This document shows positions 36,336-46,903 of a stretch of DNA of 64,000 nucleotides, in pieces. Origin of the DNA: Lachnospiraceae bacterium (lineage in GTDB: Bacteria; Bacillota_A; Clostridia; Lachnospirales; Lachnospiraceae); NCBI GenBank assembly GCA_017626435.1, contig JAGAIR010000003.1, positions 1 through 64,000 of the forward strand, read 5' to 3'. The position numbers and the translations under genes were made by a program. Positions within the stretch are counted from its first letter, which is position 1; each line of letters begins with the position of its first letter. The notes beneath the pieces were generated by a model. The model did not search any database and had not been told where the DNA came from. It saw only the letters and a list, made by a program, of their open reading frames with translations.

Positions 36336-37031
36336 ATGAAGCAGGAAATGATTGCAGAATTTGAAAAAAAGATCGGGTATATCTTTCAGGATAAAAAATT
36401 ACTGAGTACTGCACTGACACACAGCTCTTATTCCAATGAAAAGCGTTGGGAAAAGTATCAGTGTAATGAGCGTCTGGAGTTTTTAGGAGATGCCGTTCTG
36501 GAACTGGTATCCAGTGAATTTATTTTTCGGATGAATCCGCAGATGCCAGAGGGGGATATGACGAGAACCCGTGCCAGCTATGTCTGCGAGCCGACTCTGG
36601 CTCTTTGTGCCAGAGAAATCCATTTGGGAAAATATCTGCAGTTGGGAAAGGGCGAGGAGATGACTGGCGGCAGGGAGAGGGACTCGGTGCTTTCCGATGC
36701 ATTGGAGGCAACCATTGGAGCTGTCTATATGGATGGTGGTTTTGAATCTGCAAAGAAATATATCAGAAATCATATTCTGAAAGATATCGAAAATAAAAAG
36801 CTCTTTTATGACAGCAAGACGATTTTACAGGAAATCGTTCAAAGTGAGGAAAATTCCAGACTGGAGTATGTACTTTTAAAGGAGGAGGGACCTGACCACT
36901 GTAAGGAATACACTGCGGCTGTTCTGGTCAATGGAGAACAGATGTCTACCGGGACAGGCCATACAAAGAAAAAGGCGGAACAGGCGGCTGCCTATGAAGC
37001 GATTCTGATTTTAAGGGCAGAAAAGATGTGA
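36336..37031 (+). CDS. rnc: Ribonuclease III
   Basis: This 231-residue endonuclease processes rRNA and other double-stranded RNA. It has the RNase III signature NERLEFLGDAVLELV, the second metal site around SDALEATIGAVYMDGG, and a C-terminal double-stranded-RNA-binding domain ending GHTKKKAEQAAAYEA. AAGGGAGA five bases upstream supports the ATG at 36336; an in-frame ATG at 36249 would add 29 atypical residues. Confidence 0.97.
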   Translation: MKQEMIAEFEKKIGYIFQDKKLLSTALTHSSYSNEKRWEKYQCNERLEFLGDAVLELVSSEFIFRMNPQMPEGDMTRTRASYVCEPTLALCAREIHLGKYLQLGKGEEMTGGRERDSVLSDALEATIGAVYMDGGFESAKKYIRNHILKDIENKKLFYDSKTILQEIVQSEENSRLEYVLLKEEGPDHCKEYTAAVLVNGEQMSTGTGHTKKKAEQAAAYEAILILRAEKM

Positions 37032-37046
37032 TGAGGGAGAACAGGA

Positions 37047-40000
37047 ATGTATTTAAAGAGTCTTGAGGTACATGGTTTTAAATCATTTGCCAATAAACTT
37101 GTATTTGAATTTCATAATGGAATTACAGCTATCGTTGGTCCGAATGGTAGTGGTAAAAGTAATGTGGCGGATGCCGTTCGCTGGGTACTGGGAGAGCAGA
37201 GTGCCAAGCAGCTCCGTGGGGCGAAGATGGAGGATGTCATCTTTGCAGGAACACAGATGCGTAAGCCGCTGGGGTATGCCTATGTTGCTATTACCATTAA
37301 CAACGAAGACCATAAGCTGAATGTGCCGTATGAGGAGGTAACTATTGCCAGACGTGTTTATCGTTCCGGCGAGAGCGAATACCTGCTCAACGGAGCAAGC
37401 TGCCGTCTGAAAGATGTACAGGAGCTTTTATTTGACACCGGTATCGGAAAAGAAGGTTATTCCATTATCGGCCAGGGACAGATTGATAAAATTCTCAGCG
37501 GAAAACCGGAAGAACGGCGGGAGTTGTTTGATGAGGCAGCGGGAATTGTAAAATTTAAAAAGAGAAAAGCAACCGCAGAGAAAAATCTGGAAGAAGAAAA
37601 GCAGAATATGGTTCGTATTGAAGATATTCTGTCTGAATTGGAAAAACAGGTTGGACCTCTGGAAAAACAGTCAGAAAAAGCAAGGGAATATTTAAAATTC
37701 CGTGATGAGCTCCGCAATCTGGATGTCAACATGTTTCTGAATGAATATGACAGAATTCAGGAAGAGGTCACAGAACTGGCTAAAAAACAGGAGATCGCGG
37801 CAGGAGATTTGGAGCGGACCCGGCAGGAATTTGAAAAAACGAAGGAGGAGTATGTCCGGGTAGAGACAATTCTGGAGGAGCACAATTATAATCTGGAGGA
37901 GAGCAGGGACAGGCTCACTGCGGCAAAGGTTTCCCTAAACCAGTATGAAGGCGACGTAAAGGTCATCCAGGAACAGATTCATGCGGCGAAGCAGAATGAA
38001 AGTCATTATCAGGAACGTCTTGACAGCCTGATGCAAGCCTTAAAACAGGCAAAGGAACAGAGAGAGCATTACAAGAGACAGCAGGATGAGCTGGATGTAA
38101 AGTTGAAGGAGCTGCATCAGGAACAGGAAAGTTCCCAGAAGACATTACAGGAAATCACTGGTGGGATTCAAAACGTGGAACGGGAGATTGCAGACTGCAA
38201 CAATGAGATGCTGGAGGCGATCAATGAAGCGTCTACCATTAAGTCAGAACAGCAAAAATATGAGACCTTGTTGGAGCAGGTAAATCTGAAACGGGCAGAG
38301 CTTACCAAGCGGGTTCTGGAAAACAAGTCAGAGGCAGCATTGCTGCAGGAAGCAATGGAGAAGCAGAAACAGGCATTGATAGATGTCTCTGACCAGATTA
38401 AGGGAATGGATATCATCAATGAAGAAATCAGGGATACCATTCAGAAGATATCCCATCAGAATCAGGAGCTGGAGTCGGAACACAGAGAGGTACAGCAGAA
38501 GTTCCATATGGAAAATTCCAGATTAAATTCCCTGAAAAATATGACAGAGCGTTATGAAGGCTTTGGACAGAGTATCCGCCGTGTCATGGAACAAAAGTCA
38601 AACTATCCGGGGATTATTGGTGTCGTGGCAGATATCATCCGGGTGGACAAGGATTATGAAATTGCCATTGAAACAGCATTGGGCGGAAGCATTCAGAATA
38701 TCGTGACAGACAACGAACAGACGGCAAAGGCGATGATTGCCCATCTGAAGAAAAACCGTTATGGACGAGCTACCTTTCTTCCTCTGACCAACATCTCAGG
38801 AAGAGCGGCAAACAGTGCTCAGAATATCTTGTCAGAACCTGGTGTGATCGGACTGGCATCGACTCTGGTGCAGACAGATGAACAGTTTGGAAAGCTGGTG
38901 GAATATCTGTTGGGCCGTTTTATTGTGGTAGATCATATTGACCATGCCATTGCGTTAGCAAAAAAATATCACCATACCATACGAATCGTTACCAAAGAGG
39001 GTGAATTATTAAGCCCCGGCGGTTCTATGTCTGGTGGTGCTTATAAAAACAACAATAATCTGCTGGGACGCCGTCGTGAAATGGATGATCTGGAAGAACG
39101 CGTACAGTCACTCAAATCCCGTTTAAAAGAAATTGCTGCGGAAATTGAAAAAGGACAAAAAGAACAGAGAGAACAGCAGAAGGCGGTGGAGGATAATAAC
39201 CGGATCCGTCAGGATCTGATAGTAAAGCAAAATACGGCGAAGATTAATTATGACCGTGCAGCGGGAGATTTTCAGAAAAACCAGGATGATCTGGAGCAGA
39301 TTCAGTTGGACAGCCAGGGAATTGAAAGCCAAAAAGAGGAGCTGAAAAGAGAACTCCAAAATCTGGAGGTAAGTATTTCTGACAGCGAGTCCCAAAATAA
39401 GGACAAAGAAGCCAGAATAGAAGAGCTGAATGAAAAGCTGGAGCAGATGAGACAGCAGGAAAAAGAACTGGCAGAAAAGAACAATGAACTGCTGTTAGAA
39501 ATTGCTGCCCAGTCGCAGAGCAAGGAATTTGCCGAGAAAAATCTTGTCCGGGTAGGACAGGCATTAGATCAATATGAACAGGAGTTTTCCCAACTGGAAG
39601 AAAGCAGTCGGCAGGCTGGAAACCTGATGGGAGAAAAACAGAGGGAAATCCAGTCTGTCCAGGAGAAAATCCAGGATACAAAGGCCGGAATTTCAAAGTT
39701 GGAGGAGAAGATCCAGGAGGAAAACAGGCAGAAGGAAGAACTGTCCAGTAAGCATAAAGGATTTTTTGAGCAGAGGGAGAGTCTTTCCGGTCAGATGAAT
39801 GAGTTGGATAAAGAATGCTTCCGATTGAATAACCAGAAGGAAAAACTGGGAGAAAAAATAGATTCCTATACCAGTTATATGTGGGAACAGTATGAACTTA
39901 CCTACCATGCAGCGGAACAGTTGAAGACAGAAAGTTCCCTGACTCCGGCGCAGATGAAACAGGAAATCAGTTCCCTGAAAGGAAAGATTAAGAACCTGGG

Positions 40001-40610
40001 CGATGTCAATGTGAATTCGATCGAACAGTATAAGGATGTATTAGACCGATACACGTTGTTAAAATCCCAGCATGACGACTTGTTGAAAGCGGCAGAAGTA
40101 TTGCAGGGTGTCATCGAAGAGCTGGACGGCGAAATGCGCAGGCAGTTTGAGACGCAGTTTGCAGAGATCAGGGTACGGTTTGACAAAGTGTTTAAAGAGC
40201 TGTTTGGTGGAGGTCGTGGAACACTGGAGCTGATGGAGGATGAGGATATTCTTACAGCAGGAATTAAGATCATTGCCCAGCCACCAGGAAAGAAGCTTCA
40301 GAATATGATGCAGCTGTCAGGTGGGGAAAAAGCACTGACTGCCATTGCCCTGTTATTTGCGATACAAAGCCTGAAACCATCTCCGTTCTGCTTATTGGAC
40401 GAGATTGAGGCGGCGTTGGACGATTCCAATGTTACCCGCTATGCAGACTATTTACATAAACTGACGAAGGACACCCAGTTTATTGTCATTACTCACCGCC
40501 GTGGAACAATGAATGCAGCAGATATCCTGTATGGTATTACGATGCAGGAAAAAGGAGTTTCCACATTAGTTTCGGTTAATCTGCTGGATGAAAAGGATAT
40601 TGTAAATTAA
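37047..40610 (+). CDS. smc: Chromosome segregation protein SMC
   Basis: The 1187-residue condensin ATPase has the Walker A motif [20 protein letters not shown] near the N-terminus, a long coiled coil (about 170-500), the hinge (about 515-650), a second coiled coil (about 670-1015) and the C-terminal head with [14 protein letters not shown] and [13 protein letters not shown]. It compacts and segregates the chromosome with ScpA and ScpB. Its place between rnc and ftsY is conserved in Firmicutes. It ends one base before the open frame of ftsY. Confidence 0.98.
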   Translation: MYLKSLEVHGFKSFANKLVFEFHNGITAIVGPNGSGKSNVADAVRWVLGEQSAKQLRGAKMEDVIFAGTQMRKPLGYAYVAITINNEDHKLNVPYEEVTIARRVYRSGESEYLLNGASCRLKDVQELLFDTGIGKEGYSIIGQGQIDKILSGKPEERRELFDEAAGIVKFKKRKATAEKNLEEEKQNMVRIEDILSELEKQVGPLEKQSEKAREYLKFRDELRNLDVNMFLNEYDRIQEEVTELAKKQEIAAGDLERTRQEFEKTKEEYVRVETILEEHNYNLEESRDRLTAAKVSLNQYEGDVKVIQEQIHAAKQNESHYQERLDSLMQALKQAKEQREHYKRQQDELDVKLKELHQEQESSQKTLQEITGGIQNVEREIADCNNEMLEAINEASTIKSEQQKYETLLEQVNLKRAELTKRVLENKSEAALLQEAMEKQKQALIDVSDQIKGMDIINEEIRDTIQKISHQNQELESEHREVQQKFHMENSRLNSLKNMTERYEGFGQSIRRVMEQKSNYPGIIGVVADIIRVDKDYEIAIETALGGSIQNIVTDNEQTAKAMIAHLKKNRYGRATFLPLTNISGRAANSAQNILSEPGVIGLASTLVQTDEQFGKLVEYLLGRFIVVDHIDHAIALAKKYHHTIRIVTKEGELLSPGGSMSGGAYKNNNNLLGRRREMDDLEERVQSLKSRLKEIAAEIEKGQKEQREQQKAVEDNNRIRQDLIVKQNTAKINYDRAAGDFQKNQDDLEQIQLDSQGIESQKEELKRELQNLEVSISDSESQNKDKEARIEELNEKLEQMRQQEKELAEKNNELLLEIAAQSQSKEFAEKNLVRVGQALDQYEQEFSQLEESSRQAGNLMGEKQREIQSVQEKIQDTKAGISKLEEKIQEENRQKEELSSKHKGFFEQRESLSGQMNELDKECFRLNNQKEKLGEKIDSYTSYMWEQYELTYHAAEQLKTESSLTPAQMKQEISSLKGKIKNLGDVNVNSIEQYKDVLDRYTLLKSQHDDLLKAAEVLQGVIEELDGEMRRQFETQFAEIRVRFDKVFKELFGGGRGTLELMEDEDILTAGIKIIAQPPGKKLQNMMQLSGGEKALTAIALLFAIQSLKPSPFCLLDEIEAALDDSNVTRYADYLHKLTKDTQFIVITHRRGTMNAADILYGITMQEKGVSTLVSVNLLDEKDIVN

Positions 40611-40632
40611 CTTGATAGAAATGGAGATTACT

Positions 40633-41565
40633 ATGGGAGAGAGAAAAGGTTTTTTTGGAAAATTGATAAATGGTCTGACCAAAACAAGAAATAGTTTTGT
40701 GTCTGGAATTGATTCTCTTTTTAGTGGATTTTCAGAGATCGATGAGGATTTCTATGAGGAATTGGAGGAAATCCTTATCATGGCTGATATCGGTGTGGCT
40801 ACGACCGAAAAGATTATTGAAAATCTGAGAGAAAAGGTAAAAGAGCAGAAAATTAAGGAAATTTCGGTTTGCCGTGATTTACTGATCGATTCCATCAAAG
40901 AGCAGATGAAGGTGGAAGAATCGGCATATGAATTTGAAAACAGGACATCTGTTGTTCTGCTGATTGGTGTCAACGGAGTGGGAAAGACAACCTCCGTGGG
41001 TAAACTTGCCGGACAGATGAAGGAACAGGGAAAGAAAGTAATTCTGGCAGCGGCAGATACCTTCCGTGCTGCAGCTATTGACCAGCTGACAGAATGGGCA
41101 CACCGTGCCGGTGTAGAGATTATCGCCGGACAAGAGGGGGGAGACCCAGCGGCAGTTGTATATGATGCAGTCAATGCGGCAAAGGCAAGAAAGGCGGATG
41201 TGCTGATCTGTGATACGGCTGGACGCCTTCATAACAAAAAGAATCTGATGGAAGAGCTGAAAAAGATAAACCGGATCATTGAAAGAGAATTTCCAGAGGC
41301 ATACAGGGAAACATTAGTAGTACTGGATGGAACCACCGGACAGAATGCATTGGTGCAGGCAAAACAGTTTAGTGAGGTGGCAGATATTACCGGCATTGTT
41401 CTGACGAAGCTGGACGGGACAGCCAAGGGAGGAATTGCCATAGCAATCCAGTCAGAGATGAATATTCCGGTAAAATATATTGGTATCGGAGAAAAGATCG
41501 ATGATCTGCAAAAGTTTGACGCAGACCGTTTTGTGGATGCATTATTTGAACAAAATCAGGATTAG
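40633..41565 (+). CDS. ftsY: Signal recognition particle receptor FtsY
   Basis: FtsY is the membrane-associated GTPase that receives ribosome-SRP complexes. The 310-residue protein has the N domain (to about 100) and the G domain: [42 protein letters not shown] and [10 protein letters not shown]. The acidic A domain of enteric FtsY is missing, as usual in Firmicutes. GGAGA six bases upstream supports the ATG at 40633. Its partner Ffh is encoded at 53.6 kb. Confidence 0.97.
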   Translation: MGERKGFFGKLINGLTKTRNSFVSGIDSLFSGFSEIDEDFYEELEEILIMADIGVATTEKIIENLREKVKEQKIKEISVCRDLLIDSIKEQMKVEESAYEFENRTSVVLLIGVNGVGKTTSVGKLAGQMKEQGKKVILAAADTFRAAAIDQLTEWAHRAGVEIIAGQEGGDPAAVVYDAVNAAKARKADVLICDTAGRLHNKKNLMEELKKINRIIEREFPEAYRETLVVLDGTTGQNALVQAKQFSEVADITGIVLTKLDGTAKGGIAIAIQSEMNIPVKYIGIGEKIDDLQKFDADRFVDALFEQNQD

Positions 41566-41587
41566 AAAGAGGAAATGAGGAATTATT

Positions 41588-42808
41588 ATGATGACATTAG
41601 ATAAATTTGAGGAAGCTTCCGAAAAGGTAAAAGAAGTAACACTTCCAACCAATCTCATTTACAGCGAGTATTTTTCAGAAATGACAGGAAACAAGGTTTA
41701 TCTCAAGCCGGAAAATTTACAGAATACAGGTGCCTATAAGGTAAGAGGAGCGTATTACAAGATCAGTACACTGACAGAGGAAGAGAAAACAAAGGGACTG
41801 ATCACAGCATCTGCCGGCAATCATGCCCAGGGCGTGGCAAATGCAGCAAAGATCTATGGGGTTCCTGCTGTAATCGTGATGCCCACCACTACACCACTCA
41901 TAAAGGTAAACAGAACGAAAAGTTACGGCGCGGATGTGGTTCTTCATGGCAACGTTTATGATGAATCTTATCAGAAAGCAGTAGAGCTGGCACAGGAAGA
42001 GGGATATACCTTTGTCCATCCATTTAATGATCTGGCAGTTGCTACCGGACAGGGGACCATTGCTATGGAAATCTTTAAGGAGCTTCCAACGGTAGATATC
42101 ATTCTGGTCCCGATCGGTGGCGGCGGACTGGCTGCGGGGGTGTCTACCCTTGCCAAGCTGTTGAATCCCAACATCAAGGTCATTGGTGTGGAACCTGCCA
42201 ATGCGGCATGCATGAAGGCATCTCTGGAAGCAGGAGAGATTGTATCGCTTCCAAGCGCAGTGACTATAGCGGACGGTACTGCAGTAAAAACACCGGGAGA
42301 TATTGTATTTCCGTATATCCAGAAAAATATTGATGAAATTATAACTATTGAAGACCAGGAACTGATTGTCAATTTCCTGGATGTGGTGGAAAACCATAAG
42401 ATGGTAGTGGAGAATTCTGGTCTTTTGACGGTAGCTGCCCTGAAGCATTTGAACTGCAGGGATAAGAGGGTCGTCTCCATTCTGAGCGGCGGTAATATGG
42501 ACATCATCACGATGGCATCTGTTGTACAGCATGGTCTGATTGAGAGAGACCGGGTATTTACTGTATCTGTACAGCTGCCGGACCGTCCGGGTGAGCTGGT
42601 ACATGTGGCAAATATCATTGCCGGGCTGAAGGGTAATGTAATCCGTCTGGAACACAACCAGTTTGTCAGTATCAACCGGAATGCGGCGGTAGAGCTGAAA
42701 ATCACACTGGAAGCATTTGGACACGAGCATAAGAACCAGATTGTGTCAGCACTGCGTACCAATGGCTATGACCCGAAGGTAGAAAGTCCAACGAGCATCT
42801 ATGAATAA
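41588..42808 (+). CDS. ilvA: Threonine ammonia-lyase with ACT domain
   Basis: This PLP enzyme of 406 residues deaminates threonine to 2-oxobutanoate. The PLP lysine lies in NTGAYKVRGAYYK, the glycine-rich phosphate loop is PIGGGGLAAGVS, and residues from about 325 to 400 form an ACT regulatory domain (VQLPDRPGELVHVANII). The 2-oxobutanoate can feed isoleucine synthesis or be degraded to propionate; the single ACT domain and 400-residue length fit the catabolic/short type, so tdcB is an equally fair name. It follows ftsY by 22 bases. Confidence 0.93.
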   Translation: MMTLDKFEEASEKVKEVTLPTNLIYSEYFSEMTGNKVYLKPENLQNTGAYKVRGAYYKISTLTEEEKTKGLITASAGNHAQGVANAAKIYGVPAVIVMPTTTPLIKVNRTKSYGADVVLHGNVYDESYQKAVELAQEEGYTFVHPFNDLAVATGQGTIAMEIFKELPTVDIILVPIGGGGLAAGVSTLAKLLNPNIKVIGVEPANAACMKASLEAGEIVSLPSAVTIADGTAVKTPGDIVFPYIQKNIDEIITIEDQELIVNFLDVVENHKMVVENSGLLTVAALKHLNCRDKRVVSILSGGNMDIITMASVVQHGLIERDRVFTVSVQLPDRPGELVHVANIIAGLKGNVIRLEHNQFVSINRNAAVELKITLEAFGHEHKNQIVSALRTNGYDPKVESPTSIYE

Positions 42809-42873
42809 AAGATGATTTTTATAACTATCGAGAGATTTATGCACAGAATTTATGTGCAGGAATGGAGGTTACA

Positions 42874-44097
42874 GTGACAGATAAGTTTTATGGCCAGGAG
42901 CTTTTGCATACACCGGGAGGTGTGAGAGATATTTACGGTGCAGAATGTGCCAGCAAGTTAAAGGTGCAAAATGAACTGCATCAGGTATTAAATTCCTATG
43001 GTTTCCGTGATATTCAGACACCAACCTTTGAATATTTTGACATATTCAGTAAGGAGCGTGGAACAGTACAGCCTAATGCCATGTTTAAGTTTTTTGACAG
43101 AGGAAATAACACCCTGGTATTGAGACCGGATATTACGCCGTCTATTGCAAGATGCGTGGCAAAGTATGACCGGGAGGAGCAGATGCAGATCCGTCTTTGT
43201 TATGCAGGAAATACCTTTGTCAATACCACTCCATATAAAGGAAAACTGCAGGAGGTAACCCAGCTGGGAGCTGAGCTTGTCAATGATGACAGTTCTGATG
43301 CCGATGCGGAGATGGTTGCCCTGACTGTGGAATGTCTTCTGAAGAGTGGGTTAAAGGAGTTCCAGCTGGAGGTTGGTCATGCTGACTTTTTGCGGGGACT
43401 GGTGGAGGAAGCCGGTTTTGGGGAATCAGAGATTGGTAAGCTGCAGGAGCTGATTGAGAGTAAAAACTTCTTTGGAGTAGAGGAACTATTGGACCGTCTG
43501 ACTGTTTCCCGAGACTTAAAGGAAATTTTCTTAAAGCTGCCGGAGCTTTTGGGAGATTTTAAAGAATCTATGGAGTTTGTGAAGTCCAGAACAAAGAGTG
43601 AGAGAGTATTGAAGGCACTGGATCGTCTGGCAAAGATAGAACAGATCGTGTCTCTGTATGGCTTTTCACAATATATTACGATTGACCTGAGTATGCTTAG
43701 TACATACAGCTATTATACCGGAGTGATCTTCCGGGCATATACTTATGGAAACGGAGAAGCTCTGGCAAGCGGAGGACGCTATGACAGTCTGGTGGCACAG
43801 TTTGGCAAGGAAGCACCTGCCATTGGAATGTGTATTGTACTGGACCAGCTGATGCTTGCTTTGGAACGTCAGCATCTGCTCAATGATGAGGTGCTTGGTG
43901 GTACTATTTTGCTATATACAGCAGACGTCCGTGAAAAGGCACACCAGTTATTGACAAAGCTCCGTGGTGATGGGAAGACTGTCCAGATGATGAGAAAATC
44001 CTCCAGAAAGGATATTGCCCAGTATCAGGAATATGCACAGCGCATTGGCGCAGATGAGATATTATATGTTCAAAAGGATGAGATTTTAAAGTATTAG
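42874..44097 (+). CDS. hisZ: ATP phosphoribosyltransferase regulatory subunit
   Basis: HisZ is a class II histidyl-tRNA synthetase paralogue that lacks aminoacylation and acts as the regulatory partner of short HisG. The 407 residues keep the motif 2 region (MFKFFDRGNNTLVLRPDITP) and the HisZ-type YYTGVIFRAYTYG and ASGGRYDSL. GGAGG five bases before GTG 42874 indicates that GTG start; an ATG at 42862 contains the ribosome binding site itself. A small hairpin (GCACA/TGTGC) lies just upstream at 42839-42856. Confidence 0.95.
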   Translation: MTDKFYGQELLHTPGGVRDIYGAECASKLKVQNELHQVLNSYGFRDIQTPTFEYFDIFSKERGTVQPNAMFKFFDRGNNTLVLRPDITPSIARCVAKYDREEQMQIRLCYAGNTFVNTTPYKGKLQEVTQLGAELVNDDSSDADAEMVALTVECLLKSGLKEFQLEVGHADFLRGLVEEAGFGESEIGKLQELIESKNFFGVEELLDRLTVSRDLKEIFLKLPELLGDFKESMEFVKSRTKSERVLKALDRLAKIEQIVSLYGFSQYITIDLSMLSTYSYYTGVIFRAYTYGNGEALASGGRYDSLVAQFGKEAPAIGMCIVLDQLMLALERQHLLNDEVLGGTILLYTADVREKAHQLLTKLRGDGKTVQMMRKSSRKDIAQYQEYAQRIGADEILYVQKDEILKY

Positions 44098-44142
44098 AGC
44101 GAAAGGTTACGCGCCAAAGCAGCGCGGAAATGGAGGCTGACT

Positions 44143-44784
44143 ATGAGATATATTACATTTGCATTGGCAAAGGGAAGACTGGCAAAGCATACCCTGAGTC
44201 TGTTGGAGCAGATTGGTATCACCTGCGAGGAAATGAAGGATGAAAAAACAAGAAAGCTGATTTTTGTCAATGAAGAACTTGGATTTAAATTTTTCCTTTC
44301 CAAGGCAACAGATGTTCCTACCTATGTGGAGATGGGAGCAGCAGATATCGGGGTCGTGGGAAAGGATACGATTCTGGAAGAGGGACGCAAGTTGTATGAG
44401 GTGCTGGATCTGGATGTGGGAAAATGCCGTATGTGTGTGGCAGGACCGGAAAGTGCCAGAGAAAAACTGCAGGATGGTTCTCTGATCCGTGTTGCAAGTA
44501 AATATCCAAGAATCGCCAAGGATTATTTTTATAATACAAAGCACCAGACAGTGGAGATTATCAAACTCAATGGCTCTGTGGAACTGGCACCGATCGTAGG
44601 GTTGTCTGAGGTGATCGTGGATATCGTGGAAACAGGTTCTACCTTAAAGGAAAATGGATTAAAGGTTCTGGAGGAAATCTGTCCGTTATCTGCCCGTGTT
44701 GTGGTCAATGAGGTGAGTATGAAGATGGAGCATGAGCGTATTACCAAGCTCATTAAAGAGTTAAAGGGTGTTATCAGTCAATAA
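44143..44784 (+). CDS. hisG: ATP phosphoribosyltransferase, short form
   Basis: HisG catalyses the first step of histidine synthesis, joining ATP and PRPP. At 213 residues it is the short form without the C-terminal regulatory domain, requiring HisZ, which is encoded just upstream. Motifs include [27 protein letters not shown], and the PRPP-binding [27 protein letters not shown] precedes the ATG. Confidence 0.97.
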   Translation: MRYITFALAKGRLAKHTLSLLEQIGITCEEMKDEKTRKLIFVNEELGFKFFLSKATDVPTYVEMGAADIGVVGKDTILEEGRKLYEVLDLDVGKCRMCVAGPESAREKLQDGSLIRVASKYPRIAKDYFYNTKHQTVEIIKLNGSVELAPIVGLSEVIVDIVETGSTLKENGLKVLEEICPLSARVVVNEVSMKMEHERITKLIKELKGVISQ

Positions 44785-44802
44785 GAATGGAGGTTATCTG
44801 AT

Positions 44803-46095
44803 ATGCGGATTGTTAAATTAACAGAAAATGAGAAGAATAATATATTGGAGAATATGCTGAAGAGAAGTCCAAACCAGTATGGAAAATATCAGGATACAGT
44901 GGATGAAATCCTGGACACAGTTAAGAAGAAAAAGGATGAGGCACTTTTTGAGTATACAAAGAAGTTTGATGGTGCCGATATCACACCGGAGAATATCCGT
45001 GTAACGAAGGAGGAAATAGAAGAAGCTTATACGCAGGTAGACCCTTCCTTAGTGGAGGTAATACGGAAGGCTTTGGTAAATATCCGTTCTTATCATGAGA
45101 AACAGATCCGTTACAGCTGGTTTGACAGCAAGCCGGACGGAACTCTGCTGGGGCAGAAGATTACTCCGCTGGAGAGAGTAGGTGTCTATGTACCGGGTGG
45201 AAAGGCAGTATATCCTTCCTCAGTTTTGATGAATGTACTTCCTGCAAAGGTGGCTGGTGTGGAAAAGATCATGATGACTACTCCGCCGGGAAAAGATGGC
45301 AGGGTTTATCCGGTCACTCTGGTAGCTGCCAATGAAGCCGGTGTTGATGAGATCTATAAAGTGGGAGGTGCCCAGGCTATTGCTGCACTGGCATTCGGGA
45401 CAGAAAGTATCCGGAAGGTGGACAAGATCGTAGGCCCTGGAAATATGTTTGTGGCACTGGCAAAGAAAACAGTGTATGGTCATGTGAGCATAGACTCGAT
45501 TGCAGGTCCTAGTGAAATTTTGGTGCTGGCAGATGAAACAGCAAATCCGCGTTATGTTGCAGCTGATTTATTGTCACAGGCAGAACATGATGAACTGGCA
45601 TCTGCAATTTTGATCACCACCAGCATGGAACTTGCTGAAAAGGTATCGGAAGAGGTTGATGGTTTTGTGAAGGTTCTTTCCCGTAAGGAGATCATTCAGA
45701 AATCACTGGATTCCTATGGCTATATTCTGGTGGCTGACAGCATGGAGGATGCCATCGACACTGCCAATGAGATTGCTTCCGAACATCTGGAGATCATGAC
45801 AAAAAATCCGTTTGATACCATGACCAGAATTAAGAACGCAGGAGCTATTTTCCTGGGAGAGCACAGCAGTGAGCCATTGGGAGATTACTTTGCCGGTCCT
45901 AACCATATTTTACCAACAAATGGTACTGCAAAGTTTTTCTCTCCATTGTCTGTAGATGACTTTGTAAAGAAATCCAGTATTATCTCTTATTCCAGAGAGG
46001 CGTTGGAGCTGATCCATGAGGATATTGAGAGCTTTGCCAGGTCTGAGAAACTTACAGCACATGCAAATTCTATTGCAGTCCGTTTTGAAAAATGA
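44803..46095 (+). CDS. hisD: Histidinol dehydrogenase
   Basis: HisD oxidises histidinol to histidine in two NAD-dependent steps. The 430-residue protein has VYVPGGKAVYPSSVLMNV, GPGNMFVALAKK, the zinc/catalytic stretch SQAEHDELASAI and ASEHLEIMTKNP, and the end LTAHANSIAVR. GGAGGTTATCTGAT precedes the ATG. It lies 18 bases after hisG. Confidence 0.98.
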   Translation: MRIVKLTENEKNNILENMLKRSPNQYGKYQDTVDEILDTVKKKKDEALFEYTKKFDGADITPENIRVTKEEIEEAYTQVDPSLVEVIRKALVNIRSYHEKQIRYSWFDSKPDGTLLGQKITPLERVGVYVPGGKAVYPSSVLMNVLPAKVAGVEKIMMTTPPGKDGRVYPVTLVAANEAGVDEIYKVGGAQAIAALAFGTESIRKVDKIVGPGNMFVALAKKTVYGHVSIDSIAGPSEILVLADETANPRYVAADLLSQAEHDELASAILITTSMELAEKVSEEVDGFVKVLSRKEIIQKSLDSYGYILVADSMEDAIDTANEIASEHLEIMTKNPFDTMTRIKNAGAIFLGEHSSEPLGDYFAGPNHILPTNGTAKFFSPLSVDDFVKKSSIISYSREALELIHEDIESFARSEKLTAHANSIAVRFEK

Positions 46096-46113
46096 TCAGG
46101 ACATTTTGCCTGA

Positions 46114-46142
46114 TTGCATGAAGGTAACGGTTGTTGTATAAT
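46114..46142 (+). promoter_or_regulatory. Putative internal promoter upstream of hisB
   Basis: TTGCAT (46114-46119) and consensus TATAAT (46137-46142) are spaced by 17 bases in the 188-base gap between hisD and hisB. Confidence 0.6.
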
Positions 46143-46172
46143 ATATCATATCATTAGTTGTATAGGTGACTT

Positions 46173-46217
46173 TGACAGATTTCTGGCAAGGGAGTCTGTC
46201 ATTCTCCGATAGGAGAA
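46173..46217 (+). promoter_or_regulatory. Two adjacent hairpins in the hisB leader
   Basis: TGACAGA/TCTGTCA (46173-46179 with 46195-46201) is followed at once by TTCTCC/GGAGAA (46202-46207 with 46212-46217, GATA loop). They lie between the internal promoter and the hisB ribosome binding site, so they may control hisB-hisIE expression. No T-run follows directly. Confidence 0.4.
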
Positions 46218-46283
46218 AGGATAAGATAGTGGTAACAATGAGGAGCGTTTTTTAGAGTCTGGTACTAAAAGGAGGCTGGAAGG

Positions 46284-46877
46284 GTGCAGGAACAACGAAT
46301 TGCAGAAGTAAACCGCAAAACTGGGGAGACAGACATTCATATGAAGCTGAATCTGGACGGCAGCGGAAAGACATCCATTGACACAGGAATTGGTTTTTTT
46401 GACCATATGCTCAACAGTTTTGCAAGACATGGTTTGTTTGATCTGGAGGTGTCTGTCAGAGGAGATTTGGAAGTGGATTCCCATCATACGATAGAGGATA
46501 CCGGTATTGTATTGGGACAAGCTATAAAGGAAGCACTTGGAGACAAGAAAGGGATTCGCCGTTTTGGAGAATGTATGCTCCCGATGGATGAGACATTATT
46601 GTTATGTGCCTTGGATCTGTCAGGAAGGCCGTATCTTCAGTTTCATATGCCGCTGAGTGTCCCCCAGGTCGGAGCCTTTGACACGGAAATGGTACATGAA
46701 TTTTTTTACGCAGTCAGCTACGCTGCCGGAATGAACCTGCATCTCAAGATGTTGGATGGAAGCAATAACCATCATATTATTGAGGCGGCATTTAAGGCAT
46801 TTGCCAAAGCTCTGGATGGAGCTTCTATGTACGATGAGAGAATCCAGGATGTACTTTCTACAAAGGGAAGTTTATAA
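46284..46877 (+). CDS. hisB: Imidazoleglycerol-phosphate dehydratase
   Basis: This single-function HisB (197 residues) has the two-part metal signature: [16 protein letters not shown] with [11 protein letters not shown], and [16 protein letters not shown]. The start is a GTG (46284) eight bases after AAAAGGAGG; no ATG is near. The phosphatase domain of enteric HisB is absent. It is separated from hisD by a gap with its own promoter. Confidence 0.96.
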   Translation: MQEQRIAEVNRKTGETDIHMKLNLDGSGKTSIDTGIGFFDHMLNSFARHGLFDLEVSVRGDLEVDSHHTIEDTGIVLGQAIKEALGDKKGIRRFGECMLPMDETLLLCALDLSGRPYLQFHMPLSVPQVGAFDTEMVHEFFYAVSYAAGMNLHLKMLDGSNNHHIIEAAFKAFAKALDGASMYDERIQDVLSTKGSL

Positions 46878-46903
46878 AATCAACGCAGAAACGAGGGCTT
46901 ACT

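Noticed and set aside
41717..42762. Two minus-strand frames of 263 and 337 codons opposite ilvA
   Set aside because: They are antisense to a full-length threonine deaminase, have no ribosome binding site and no recognisable domain.
46093..46113. Hairpin ATCAGG/CCTGAT at the end of hisD as a terminator
   Set aside because: Only six base pairs and no T-run; an internal promoter follows immediately.
46218..46283. Degenerate T-box before hisB (GTGGTAAC followed by CGTTTTTT)
   Set aside because: The conserved T-box core AGGGTGGNACCGCG is not present and the leader is too short for a stem I; resemblance is weak.
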